A stretch of DNA of 64,000 bases, taken from contig JAZARR010000250.1 in assembly GCA_037389465.1 (NCBI GenBank), forward strand, positions 496,001-560,000. Reading direction: 5' to 3'. The stretch is from Baylisascaris procyonis (lineage: Eukaryota; Nematoda; Chromadorea; Rhabditida; Ascarididae). Both the position numbers and the translations under genes were made by a program. Positions 47,971-61,500 of this stretch are shown here, in pieces (within the stretch, counting starts at the first letter, position 1; each line of letters begins with the position of its first letter). The notes under the pieces are model-generated. The model did no database searches, was not told where the DNA came from, and saw only the letters and a list, made by a program, of their open reading frames with translations.

Positions 47971-50900
47971 GACATTGTGAAATTTTTGTTTTTTTTTTTA
48001 ATTTCCCTATGTTATTTCCTTCTCAATTACATACGGTAATCCTCAGCATGTAGGAAATATATCGACACAATCTTCGCCGCGATGATCCACACATACAACT
48101 CATATTCCCATACGATGGATTGTTGTGTTCTATTCGTCTCTATCTCAACCGTCTTCTTTTCTACAGAATAATCCTATTTGGCGGTCAATTTCATTCACTT
48201 TTAACCTTAATTTTTACGAACAAGAGTTTGCATATCGACTGAGGTTGAAAATGATTCATAAAAACCGATAAAAATTTTTAAAAATTGCGAGTTTTGCCTC
48301 CAAAAATTGTTACCTCAAAATTATTGCAGTGCTTTTTTTTTATTAAATTCCCATAGAATAGTTGTCGGCAAAAGTATTCTTGTAAAATCTTTCATTTTTA
48401 ATCTTCCATTTTTTTTTCCAAATTGCAAAATTTTTCTCGATATAATCTGATTTCGAAGCATTTATTTCGAATGCAATTATCTGATTTTTCTCTTTTGCTC
48501 TTTCTTTGCTACGAATAAAAATAGCTCTCGATCAGTTCTCACTTATAAATTGCTTTTCACTTCACATATTTTAGAAATATTCTATATAAGAGTCTTATAC
48601 AAACTTCTTTTCTGATATAAAAACGATTCTAAATGAAACAAACGATCAGCAATGGGAATTATTTATTTCTTAGAGATCACTGTAAACGCCTCATTTAGAA
48701 GTTACAGTATAATGCGATTACTGGCCGCATACTAGCAGTACATCTGATAATACGACAGTTATAGGCTTGGTAAATTTTTCAAAATTTTAGCAAAATTTTC
48801 AAATTTTCAAGCAAAATGCATTCGATAGATTGCCTATTGATTTCAGTTCTAATCTTAATTTAAAAAAAAAATTAATTAAAATAAATGAAAAATAATCCAC
48901 ACTATCGTTTTTATGCAATACCTATATTGCCGCATATAAATTTTTCCATAGCTCATCTAAGTTAATGCTGCAGTGGTAATGCAAGATCTTTCCAATTAAA
49001 AAATCAAAAAAATGATTTAATATTTATCTGTTATGATATGATCTAAAAAAATTTTTTTTAGTCTTAGAGTAGCATCTCGTACAATTCAATTGATCGCATT
49101 TTAAAAATTTTCCGAAATAACTTTTTTTTTCCAACTTGAAATACAACGAGAAAAATTTGCCAGATGAAACGTAATGTCACAGTCCCTTTGACTCCCATAG
49201 TGACTCCTATAATTAATAGTCCCTTCATATCAACCATACTATACATTTTCAACTGCACTATGATAACATCCCTAACATTATATTATTCACTTCCAGCTGG
49301 ATTTATAATTTTATCCTACCAGCGCTCAGGTAGATCACACTCGTTTATTTAATTTACATTATTAAGTTCCATTTATTGGTCTTCTGCTTAAGAATGCATT
49401 AGAAAATGTTGCAATAATATAAGAAATATTATCTATTTTCTCAAAACGCCGCATTCATCTGTTCATTTTATGAGTATCTCATTTATTCCTATCTATTACC
49501 CGATATTTTAAGAAACCTAGTCGTAGCTCATTTTTGCAACGATGATATCGTCTACTATTGATTAAGATTTTTATTTCTTCAAAAAATATATTTCTCCCTA
49601 CGTATCTTATACAATCTTCACGTTTGCTACAAGCTATTCATTATAATCCTACTTTTAATAATGTTTATAATTTAATAAAATTTTATTGTTTAACTGCTAA
49701 AAATCATAACATGCATTTAATAATAATAAATTCTGAACGTATCTCTGCTTGCCTACCAAAAAAAATTGAACGGAAATAAGAGAACTTCCAACAAAATTTT
49801 AATGTATATTACATATAAATGAAATTGCTAAGCCGAATTTCACTCACATATAAAGAGAAAATTATAGTACGGACAAATAAATAAATTTTAGAAAGTTCAC
49901 CTAGCGGATCTTATTGAACTCGCAAAATTTAGCGGCACTTAATTGTGAAATTTGTTGAATTTTTTAAGGCATTTTTTGAAGCATAAAAATTTCTTTTTTT
50001 TCTCTAGAAATGGCAATTCCTTTTTAAAACTCAATTATTACATTAATAGTTAATGAAAATTTGCTCCATGTCCGTAGGGGACTAGAATATCCAGCTTACT
50101 AGAAATAATTCCATTTTACCTTACTATTATCTTATAAGCTTTCGGAATTCAATGCTCAAATTTCCCATGAACTAGAATAGTTTATTGCGAATAGAGCGCT
50201 GCAAGGTTAGCAATGATGTCCTGAGTTGAAATCTTGGCGTTAGTAATTTATGGAGATTTGAGCCATTTGATAACATGAAAATATAGATCATCGAGGAAAT
50301 ATACACCAATCATTATTAGATAACACTAGTGATGCTGATTAGTAATATTATTGTAATTGATGAAAAGATATTTGCATATTATAACAGTGAGGATCTGATA
50401 AGTTTAGACCATATTGAGAGGGAAGAAGAAGGGATTAATTCGCCTATAATATTTTTTTGTTAACTATTAAGGATAAAGTTAATAAGGACAAAGATCTATT
50501 CATTATGCGTACGTTTATTTCTTTTCTTCTTATCTAATTTGCGACAGACTTACTAATCAATAGTCTTTTGAATTTATAAACAAAAGATATAGTCCAGATA
50601 TACAGTACGTCGATAAAGTTACATATTATTCCTATCTGTTATTTCTATGAAGCATTAAATATTAGAAAGAATCGTTTCGAGTTTATTTCATTTCTAAGAA
50701 TTTATAACTCTCTAAGTTTTTTTTGCAAGCTAAAAATTTTCATTGAAAAAAAAATGTTGCTCGAATTTTTGGGAAAAATTGAAGGATGAAAGATTTGGGA
50801 AAGCTTTCTCTGAAAAAAAAGCTCTACATTGTGCACGCTTCATTAGCCACTATTTTTGATAAGAAACTTATCAGTTTCCACAAACGAATCATTAAAATTA

Positions 50901-51393
50901 GCCTAAATGACGGTCACGATCGCGACTAGGAACTCGATCAGAGGTCGACCTTACTTATGGCTCTACGCAAGTGTGTTAAATCCATTCTCGAATTATAGTT
51001 CAAAGTGAATAAAAATTAGTCGCCAAGCAATCAGGATCATATTAAAATATGCCCGCATAAAAGTTTATCATTTATCTGGAAACTTTTATTCTTTTCGGAC
51101 GAAGGTTTCCATAAGAGTCGAGAAGAATGAACTACATCAAGGTTGGAGACTCAACGCTTCCATTGATTAATATCTTAGTGGTCCGTGACCTAGGCATTAT
51201 TGATTATTTCAAGGATATCATCATCAAAAGATAAATCTAAAATATTTTAAGACGTCTATTATGACATTGAACTGCAAACAGTTCAAACTCTTTTTTAACG
51301 CATTGAAGAATTTGTTTTTTTGCTGATGACTCAGTGAACTAATCAAACGTCACAAATTTTTATCAGCAAAGCAATAACGGGTTCAACTATAAG

Positions 51394-51445
51394 ATTGGTC
51401 ATTGGTCATTGAACATCTCATTGGTCATTGGTCACTATAGAAACA
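51394..51445. repeat. GGTCATTG short tandem repeats
   Basis: ATTGGTCATTGGTCATTGAACATCTCATTGGTCATTGGTCA pattern: two pairs of the 8-bp unit TTGGTCAT split by GAACATCTC. Confidence 0.85.
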
Positions 51446-53216
51446 TCTCTATTATGAATGAACTATAATTTACTATTTCATTATAATATATTTTTAAAAA
51501 TCATTTCATAGCGGAAATTTGTGTAGTGGTCATTTTGACCGGTGGCTATTTGACCATGAAATATTCAAATCCAATTCCAAATATACCTAAGCTTAGGTTA
51601 AAATCTAAGCAACGATGAATTTCCATAGGGTAACTCCCAAGAAATTCCCTCAAAGGTAATGATATGAACTTTGTATAGAATCTTCAACCGATTTATAGTC
51701 AAATGCTAATACATTGAATATTCTTAGATAAATTTTAAATCACCTATCATTTTTGATTTCCAAGTTAAAAAAAAACAAAACAAGAAATTTCTGTGTGAGA
51801 TGTTCGATAGTTGATCGAAAAAAAATGAAAAATTTAAATAATATTGAATTTTGTCAACAATATTTATATATGCAAATAATCTCATTTCCAAAGAGTTGAT
51901 TGAATGACAATTTCTCAGTATGAAATTTTAGGAAAATTTTTGCAATTCTTAATGTGGCTCGAAATGGAGAATATAATCAAAAATGTTCGCTAGATTGTTT
52001 TTCAACAAATATATTATGAATAAATTTCGAATGAAATATCCAGAAAATTACAATAAAGGATCAATGAAAAATCTATATATTTATTTTCGTGATGATAGAA
52101 GTAATCATTTTATGATGGGAATTTAAATATTTAAAAAAAAATAGTAATTTTGTTATTCGAGCCTCAAATTTTAATAGTCGAATATCACTGAACAGTCGAA
52201 TATTTCAATTTTTTAATCTCCAAAAGAGGGGAATCGAATTTTATTCGACATTCTCCCATAAATCATTTTCTTACAACAAGCGATCGGGTAATTTAAATTC
52301 TCGCATTTATGCATAAAAAATTGAAATATTCGACTGCCGGATATTAGACATGAATTGGCCAATAGCTATATGACTAATTAAATAACTGAATAACACCTAA
52401 TATCTGTTTGAGTACGGTATGCAATGCCCTCTAGTTCGATGTTCTACAGTACTACGATAAACTCTCTAAGAAACATATCGTTAAAAAAGATCAATGCTTA
52501 TTCTAACTAATATTTGAAGATATTATATAGATCATTAAAAAATCTTCACTTAATCGAAAAATCTCAGTGACGAATATAAAGCCCAATATTCAACTTTTCC
52601 ATGCTACAGTATGGATGTGTTTTTGAGTATTTGCTTTGTTCAGAAAATATAAAAATTAGAAAGAAAAATACACTAAAAATCGAAGTGATGCGATCCGCTT
52701 AATTAAAAACATCGACTAAAACGTTCAGCATACTTTTAAGATCAAAAGATTGGAATAACTCTAAGATTGGCTCCAATCTTCTTTTGTCTCATTTCTTAGC
52801 ATCCTTAAAAACGATGTGTTCGGAAGAGCTATAAGACTAGAGATAAAAAGGATTACACCATAAAAAATCCGATAAAATATGTTAACCAATATTCGAAATG
52901 ACGGTATATGAAGTTTTTCCTTAAGAATAGTTTCAATATTAAACGCTCACTTTAACTAATACTCACAAAAATTCTAAATTCAGCTATAAAATTACATAAA
53001 GTAGTTAGACGGAGATTTTTGACGCGGTAAAGTTTTTGAGTAAGAAAGAAAATTGACTCTCATTATCTCTAGCTCACCATCTATTCGTTCATAAAATTAT
53101 ACTTATCTTAGCAATAGGTATTGGAATATTCAAAAGAAAAACAGCACTTTTTCTTTGTAATTTAAAAAAAATCCTTACTTCATTAATGAAATAACTAAAG
53201 AATGAAAGGATTAGAT

Positions 53217-53220
<4 letters not shown>

Positions 53221-53255
<35 letters not shown>
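53221..53255. repeat. (AT)n microsatellite
   Basis: About 35 bp of pure AT. Confidence 0.97.
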
Positions 53256-53259
<4 letters not shown>

Positions 53260-55916
53260 GAAGCACAACTATAAAAGAGTCCCTTCTTATTTATCCATGA
53301 AAAGACGAATTTTCATATAAAGCAAAGAAGTTTCCACAAATTTAAAAAAAAAACCCAATAGCTTCTTCGAAAATTTCCATCCAATTATGGAATAATTTAA
53401 AGACGAAGAGCTAACGCCATAAATGAGTTCTATTTTATTGACGAATTTTTAAATTTTTTGCATTTGCAAAAATTTCTTTTAGATTTTCAAAAAAAATGAA
53501 ACGCATTTTTTTCAACGGAGAGGAGTATAAAAATACGCAGAAACAAAAGAATTATGGAAATAATATGTATATTACTAATAAAATATTTATCGAGTTGAAA
53601 ATACTCAGTTCGATGCTGTTCTTTTCCTCCATAATATGAACAGGTAACTATGGAAAGTTTAGTAGTATATGATAAGATCTCTCATAAAATTAGTGCTCCT
53701 ATTATGCAAAAGAAAGAAGGTTTAGTTTATGAGTTATTTATTTAGAATACTTTTAAGAAAAAGATTACCTACGAAAATCTAGAGCAAATTAATGCAAAAA
53801 ATACCCAAAATAAGGTAACTTGATAAATTGTTCCTATAACTTCCTTCTTACTTATTGCTATTCAATTCACAGGAAACGAAAAATTACCCATTTTAATAGG
53901 AAGGAAATTGGAGATATAAAAGGAAAATACACCTATATATTATGGCAAGTATAAAAGAGGTAATTGAGTATGAATCGATGCGAAGCGTATTTTAGTGGCA
54001 AAATGGTGATTTTGCTCTAGAATATGTAGTAAACTGTTGGAATTTTATGGTTAAATTTTGCTTAAGATTTTTGAGAATTTTCTAGGTGAGTTATCTCCTT
54101 CTTCATTTTCACCGTAAAACAAGAACAGCATAGAAAGTTTCAGATATAGAAGGAGCAATTTTTTCTTAAATTTTATATCAGAGAGGATGCAACCTGCTCA
54201 GGAAAGATTGCCGAGATGAAAGTTGTTACCTCAAAAAGCATAAGAAAAAGGTATTTATTTGAAGAAGAAACTTTCTTAAAAAAAAGGCTACCTAAAGTAT
54301 CGTCATTTTTTGCGTGCAATGATTTTTTCAAAAATATATCAAATACGGAAAATATTTCGAGCAGAAAAATGTATAAATTCAGAAATTAAATAAATCCTCA
54401 AAAGAATCTGATGACCGTAGTATTTTTTAGTGATAAAGTGATACTGTAGAAATATAGCTCCACTGCGCCTGCCTATCAAGGTCGTCTAAGCCTTACTGAT
54501 TTATTTCCGTAGAAGAAATGTTTCATCTATAAAACTGAATGGATTCCTCAGAAGCGACAGTTGCAAAACGAACTTAACTTAGTAATATACGAACTTAATT
54601 TGCAATTTTGAAGCTTAATTTACAACTTTGAATGAAGTTTTCAGGACTGTATCGTTCGCGTTTAAGACAGGCATTAGTCAAACCTAAGAAAAAAAAAATG
54701 AAGCTATCCACTGAATTAAAGTTATTGCAAATTCTAGCAATGAACTTATCAAGCCGAAGTAGCCAAGTTTTGAAATATATGCATTTCTTGAAATATAAAA
54801 TTGAGAAAAGAACTTTCAGTAGCACAGCGGCCGTACTAAAGATTATACTATATTAGTGATTCTGTTGTCCTATCTCTTCATTGTAAAAATTTAAACAAAT
54901 AAATAAATAAATAAAATTCAAATAGTAGCATTGAGAAAAAAAATAATTTGATATAAATGTAGAAATATTCTGCTAGCAAAATTGAGATGAAAATGTTGCG
55001 AGGCAGCCCACATAGTGCTGCTTAAAAATGATCAATACACATTGCGCGACTTATAACTTAAATATATCGACAACATTCATCTTATAGTCTTGCGCATAAC
55101 AACGCCTCCTAATAACAACGAATCCAATTCCACAAAGAATTAACTAATTTTGAGGCATTCCCTCATCGCAATACTGTACTCCAATCATATCTTAATATAT
55201 GCATCAATTCTTGAGAGAATGCAATGTATGTATGCATATTGAAATTCCTTGTATATGCTTACTTAAAGAAACCATCACACGATAGAAGCGTATCGTCAAG
55301 CGACGATTTCCCTTTGTAAAATATAAAATATTGTCTGCAAAATGACTAGGATGCCAATGGCAAAGGTTAGACATTTTTGCTTCTAAGCGTGAAATATGAG
55401 GGCTAGAATCAAAGCTGAGTGGAAGGCAAAGTTGCGCTCGGCGACCTCCCGAGATATGACAACCTCGTAATCTCACGTTCCTGAGGCTCCGTAATGTTGA
55501 GCGCCGCCATCAAAGCTTGCAGCTATGAAAGTTAGTGCTACCTCAGGACCACTCAAACAACTGGCGCTGCCATGGTTAAGAATTTTCTATTAGAACTTAT
55601 ACTAAGAGTTACTCTGAATATAAGTCGAGTAGAGCCGTTGCTCAAAATCCGAAACAAAACGATAGCTTCTAGCATTCCTACTTGACAACACAATCTTGGC
55701 TATTCGCCAGGGTTCATTCGCTGCCGCGGGATTCAGAAACGAACAAAGGATGCATAAAGCAGCAAAGAAAAAAAAACAACCGTTTACTGCACTTTTTCAA
55801 AACAATTCAGATTTCTAACAATCATCTCATGAAAACGTTAAATATTCGCCCTTAAAGGTTCATATTTATTACATTGATAAACTTCTTGTTTCTATTCAAG
55901 AAAATATGATAGAGAT

Positions 55917-55919
<3 letters not shown>

Positions 55920-55961
<42 letters not shown>
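55920..55961. repeat. (TA)n microsatellite
   Basis: About 42 bp of pure TA. Confidence 0.97.
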
Positions 55962-55963
<2 letters not shown>

Positions 55964-58104
55964 GCTAAGAGTACTTTAATTGGATTCTAACAAAATAAGC
56001 AAAGTGAACTAATAAAATTCGAGGAGAATAGAAATAATACTCTCATAATAAAACACTAAGGCTATTAGCAAAATGTTATCATATACAATATCCAATATTA
56101 TATCAAACAATAATTGTTTCCTTAAGCTATGAATAAAAAGATAAATAAAAGATTTTTAAGAAGAAATGAAAAGATTATAGATTGTGAATGCTAAACGAGT
56201 GATATAAAAAAAAGTATCAAATAAAATTTTGAGAAAATAGGAAAGTGAATAATTTTATTGATGAATGTGGGTAATCTGCTATTGATGAATGTATGTAAAA
56301 CGTAATGCAAAGTGCCACAGGTGGAATTGCTGATCGAGCACTATGTCGGTGTAGAAACCGTTCGTCTAAGAGGCGCTCTTCAAAAAACCCACAAATTAAT
56401 GTGAGACACCTGAGCGGCGCACCATCCGCATCTCTCTATACGCGCACACTGCTCAACGATTCGGCTACTAAACTTCATAGCTTTAAATGAGGCTAATCTC
56501 AAGTATTATGTAAAGAAAAAAAGGGAAAAATTTTCATTTTCTCAAAAATTTCTAAGAATTTTCTTCTAATATCTCTTATTGGCTTTATAATGGTGTGGAT
56601 TTAATAATCCTTGAATCTTTATTGTTGATAACGTAGGCAAATTGAATGTGCTTAAATCGTAGTTGCGAATAAATTTTGAATAAGTATGCTAAAAATTATG
56701 CGCGCTTTAAGTGATATACCTATGAGAACGTAATCAGTGTCAATTATTGCCGCCGTAGTTACTGTAATTACTGTATTACAGATACCTACATTACTTATCT
56801 TAAATGTGCGGAGTTTTGTAATACTTTCATAGTTATGAAGCGAACCGTTTTGCGCTTTAATTAAATATGTAATCACCACAAAAGCAAATAATCTATTCGA
56901 TATGTTTGTTTTTATAACAAAAAATAATTCACTATTTTATATGATCACTTTAGTTCTTACTATTGCTTCATATTTCCCAAACAATCATATCGTAATCACA
57001 GATGTTGTAATAAAAATTATTGCAAATAAATTTAGCTAATATATAATATATAAGAAATCAAATGTTGAAAAAAACGATGATGCCTTATTATCATAGATTT
57101 TTTTTTTCTTTGCTTAAATAATTTCAATAATTTTCATAGTTCATTTTTGATTAAAAAATTACAATCTAAAAGGATAGCATGAATTATAGAATTTTAGTGA
57201 TTTTTAATATAATTAATAATAGAAAAATTATTATTCAAATACGCAGAAAACAATGATAAAGAAAAATATTGCCATAAAATTATGCAGTTGGTAAATAAAA
57301 TCCAAATAGAATTTCGAAAGTAAATTCAAAAAGATAGGCTAATAAAGTGAATCGAATCGAATAAGTATACATTATAAGTAGTAGGTAATTGTATAGAGTA
57401 ATGACCTATAAGAAAATGTTGGTACTTTTAAAGGAAGGAAGTTTTGTACTTATTTAAGGAGAATCAATTCAGCAATCTAATCACTGCTTAGATCAACGAA
57501 CGAAGCAGACACTCATTTAAAACAAGTATTAGCTATCAAAGATCGAATACCTCCTTACGCTTCGAGCATAGTAATAATGTAAGGTGAAAGTATTTAAAAA
57601 AAACAATATTTTAAGTGAATTTTTCAACTGATAAGTTGGAAACAAAGGAAAGGGATGGTGTAGGGGAGGATGCGATGAGCGTAGAGTTGAGTTTATGAAA
57701 GAAAAAAATAGTGAGATCTTACAGAAATTAAACGAAAGCTTAGTGTTTTTTTTTTTCAAGCGTAAGTAGCATAATCGAACTTTGTAAGCATATAAACTAC
57801 TCATTTTTTGGCAATAACTCCTATTTGACTCCTAAATTGACTCCTACAACAACTTTTACGCAAGATTTTAGAAAAGAGCAAGTAGAAGGCATACGCGCTG
57901 AGCGTTATGAAACACTTCACAAGTTCACGAAGCTCATTACTAAGGTATTCCACTAGGACGATCTCTAATAAGAAAAAAAAAGGTTTATTGAAATAAAAAA
58001 AATGACAGTTATAAAAAATTTTCAACAAGTAAAACGATGAAAGAGGCAACAAATAGGCCATTCGATGAATGCTCAGCTATAGCAATTATCATTGAGAGAA
58101 GTAT

Positions 58105-58510
58105 TCAATGCAACGTTTCGATGAGGGGGGTTACGATTACTGTAGCGATATAGAGCGGTAGCGTAATTGCGATACGAGTGGTGCGTCTTGTCTGCATAGA
58201 ATTAAATTGAGCGTATAGGTTGAGTTGAACGTTATTGACAGATGAGGTGGTTGGAAGGGAAACATCCACGCCAGAAACAAACTGGATGAACGTGGGTAAT
58301 CGACCACTTATTGAAAATGTGCGCATTTCAAAAACCACTTAAACAACACACGCAACGCAACAACACCACTGAGTTAGAGACCGATCACGCTACGCTCGCT
58401 CGTCTCTCCGTGGTTCAGCTCGTTCGTCCACTCAATGCCCTACGGTATTGCGCGTATTTGCGAATTGATGCGCAACGCGTAACGCGTAGCGTCACAATTT
58501 TATAGGTCCT
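58105..58510 (-). promoter_or_regulatory. CpG-rich island with TATA-like motif, possible promoter
   Basis: A CpG-dense stretch (GCGTTACGCGTTGCGC and GACGAGCGAGCG on the minus strand) in otherwise AT-rich DNA. On the minus strand it is preceded by CCTATAAAATTG (TATA core at + 58498-58504), suggesting transcription start near 58470 running toward lower coordinates. Open frames within it, including one of 77 codons on the minus strand from 58338, match no family I recognise. It could be a promoter with a 5' UTR of an unannotated gene or of a non-coding transcript. Confidence 0.3.
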
Positions 58511-61500
58511 CAATTGTGAGCGTATATGATGCAACGACGATTACCCTAGAAGTGCAACGTTGGGTTCTAGATTCTTAATGTTCGTCCAAATAGGCGTCTC
58601 TAATATTTTTATGATACTAAACGTGATGTTAAGTAGGAGTAAGTAATGCAATTTGTCATTACGTTTTAAACGGTACCACACCAACCACTAGAAAATTATA
58701 TCACTATCGAGTATCGCAGTAATTTCCATATTCAATTAAATCGCAAGCAAAGTTGGAACTTTGCCAGATGCAAGGTGTGTAAAATTTACACCTCACGTAT
58801 AATCAGTAAAGATAAATGCACTGGATAAGAACCGCTCAAAGAAATTGGTTAATTGGTATTTTCTAATGCATAAAAAAGTGCAGTAACAAGAAAATTTTTA
58901 TGAATTTTCCATATTCAAGCAATGCGCGCGATGCAAGTGCAATTCAACTAGCCACAAAAGAATATCATTGCATAATGCAAAGCGATAAAATAGAGCATGA
59001 GAGAGTATGAAAATTTTATGTATATTGAAGAGATTTTCGAGCTGAGATGTACTTTAGAAAGTGCAATAGTGTGGTATATTGCAAAATTTATTGCATTACG
59101 ACATAAGTCATGACAGCATATACTCTCCTTGGATTTTTCAAATGGTACTTCAATTTCAGGTTTATTCGTTGGAAATTCGCACTATTTTCACACTATTTCT
59201 CATGCATATTTTCTATCTTCCAATATAAACTTCCACTTCTTAACGAATCAATTGAGTTATGATTTCATTTCACTCGTCAACTAGATAGATCGTCGACGAA
59301 ACAAACATAGTGGAAAAGGCTAAATCGAATTTACTCACCTAAGTCAAATAGTGGTAAAAACTTCTTAAAGACATGAAGTAGAGATAGCTGTTGAATCATA
59401 TAGTTGCATTTTTTTTATTAAGGACTAATATCGTTTATATGAAATGCTCCTAAGAAATAGATTTCTTTAAAGTTGCTAAAAATTTGAAAATATTCTTTAT
59501 AATTTACTTTATTAATGATATATTTCCTCATTTTACTAAATATAAATAAGATACTATACAAATATATTTTCACACTATCAGTAGTGAAAAAAGTTCACAT
59601 CGAAATGTTATGAATATCATCTCTAATAGAAAATATTTCCACCATAGCAATCCTCCAACATTTAAGTTGCAAAAAAAAAACTTCTAAAATTATACGAAAA
59701 ATATCGAAAAAACTAGCATAGAAATTCGTCTTTACAGCTTATCTACCTGTATTTTTCAAATTTTCACAACTTTTCGATGAAAAATAAATTACACAAATTA
59801 ATGAGTTTATATTAATAATGAATCTGATCGTATCCGTCAATATTCTACGAAAATTTCGGTTTCTCTGGGACTTGAAGATAATGACAAAATTGGCGGATGA
59901 AAACAAAGAGAATCTTACTCGTTTAAAACACTTATATCTTTTTTTTACTATGAAATTTTTAAACGTGCCTCCAAAGTTATTGAACCAAGATGAATTTTGA
60001 AATGATATAAGTCTCATATTCTAGATTCCACAGAAGAAATTTAATGAGTTAAGAGTTGAACTTAGCCATCAGACAGACAGACAAACATAAACAGACAAAT
60101 ATACAGGCATCAGACAGACGCCAACAATGCAAACTTGTAAAGCGAATTAACAAATGCATATAAAAATTACACAAATTCCACAATAAGCCCTAGGCTACAG
60201 TATGATGCTAGTCAATAGAGGTTTTACTCTTCAACGACAATAACTATTTTCATAAGTGAAATATAGCAGAACCTGTTGTCTAAATAATTCATAGTGGCAA
60301 TGAAGAGTCCAAAAAAATATTAAAAATATTTTCAAAAGAGTTTTATAATGATTGAAGGGAAAATTCCTTTATAAAAAATTATGATTATAGATTATGAACA
60401 AAATAATGCATTTTTCATATTATTATAAATTATGGTTCATTAAAACATCGCGGTCTATTATTGAAACAAAAAGTTTTTCCTATAGCAATCAAGCGAAAAT
60501 TTTCTATTATTACTGCAAGCGTTTTTATAGCACATTATGACTGATTTTGTTCGTTCAATATGTGCTGAAATTTTCGAAATTTTCTTAAAACTATTTATGA
60601 GTTTTTGAAAATTAACGCTAGATTGCTCGCCAAATCGCTAAATTATATTCAACTTATTTTACACTCCTCGAAAATTTGCATTTGGAAAGCATTTTTTTCG
60701 CGGCGTCACGTTGGTAGCATACAGGCGTGTATGGGTGCATTTGTGAAAGTATACCTGTATATTGTACGTGCATATCAATCTAATGACTCGCATCAGAAAG
60801 CGACTGCAGCTAATGCTACGAAATTTCTTAATTATAAGGTACGATCTAGAATGGGAACCATGAAAGTTATGGGCTGTTAAATATATGCAAAAAAACTTTT
60901 TTGTGCATTTTTGGCGTAGGGTTGCATTTTAGCCGGTAGGGTCATAAACGATAAGGAGACGTACGCTATAGGAGCTGATATGATTCGCATCTGTGGATCG
61001 CTCCTACCAGTGCAATCAGTTCTGCGTATTTTATCGATTCGATTATGCGCATAAATCCTCTATGAACGAATTGTTGCCGCTCAGACATTTAAGGACGCAA
61101 ATCGCATGCAAACTTTTTAGCATCACTCTAAACCCTTTCTATATCAATGAATCGAGATGAAATCAATGCAAGAGGTAACAATATGCTGCCTATTATATTC
61201 AACATATTTCTCTGCTCTTGCTTCAAATATTTGCAAGCTGCAACTGTCAAACAAGTAGGGAGACGCATAGACACTCATATACAAACGGAGAGATCCATCA
61301 ACTCGACGTTTTCATAATGTGCTCTACAAATGTGAATTTAAAAGCACATTATGACGACATCGTGTCGATGCGAAATATATCATCATGTCGTGCCATATCA
61401 TTATTAGTCCATATATAAATCCTCCAGTAATCCTCCAGAATTTATACTTTACAAATATTAATTCAAAGAGCGATTAAAAGAAATTTCCTGCAGAAAATCG

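Larger units (their letters stand above)
47971..58104. other. Gene-poor AT-rich region
   Basis: Ten kilobases with no supported gene on either strand. It contains TTGGTCATTGGTCATT repeats near 51394-51445, (AT)n at 53221-53255, (TA)n at 55920-55961, a GC-richer patch at 55400-55580 and another at 56305-56470. The short open frames have AT-driven amino-acid composition and no family signature. Confidence 0.5.

Noticed and set aside
57371..57400. let-7-like string AAGTAGTAGGTAATTGTATAG
   Set aside because: The seed is not exact (TGAGGTAG is absent), there is an internal insertion, and I see no complementary arm nearby to form a hairpin.
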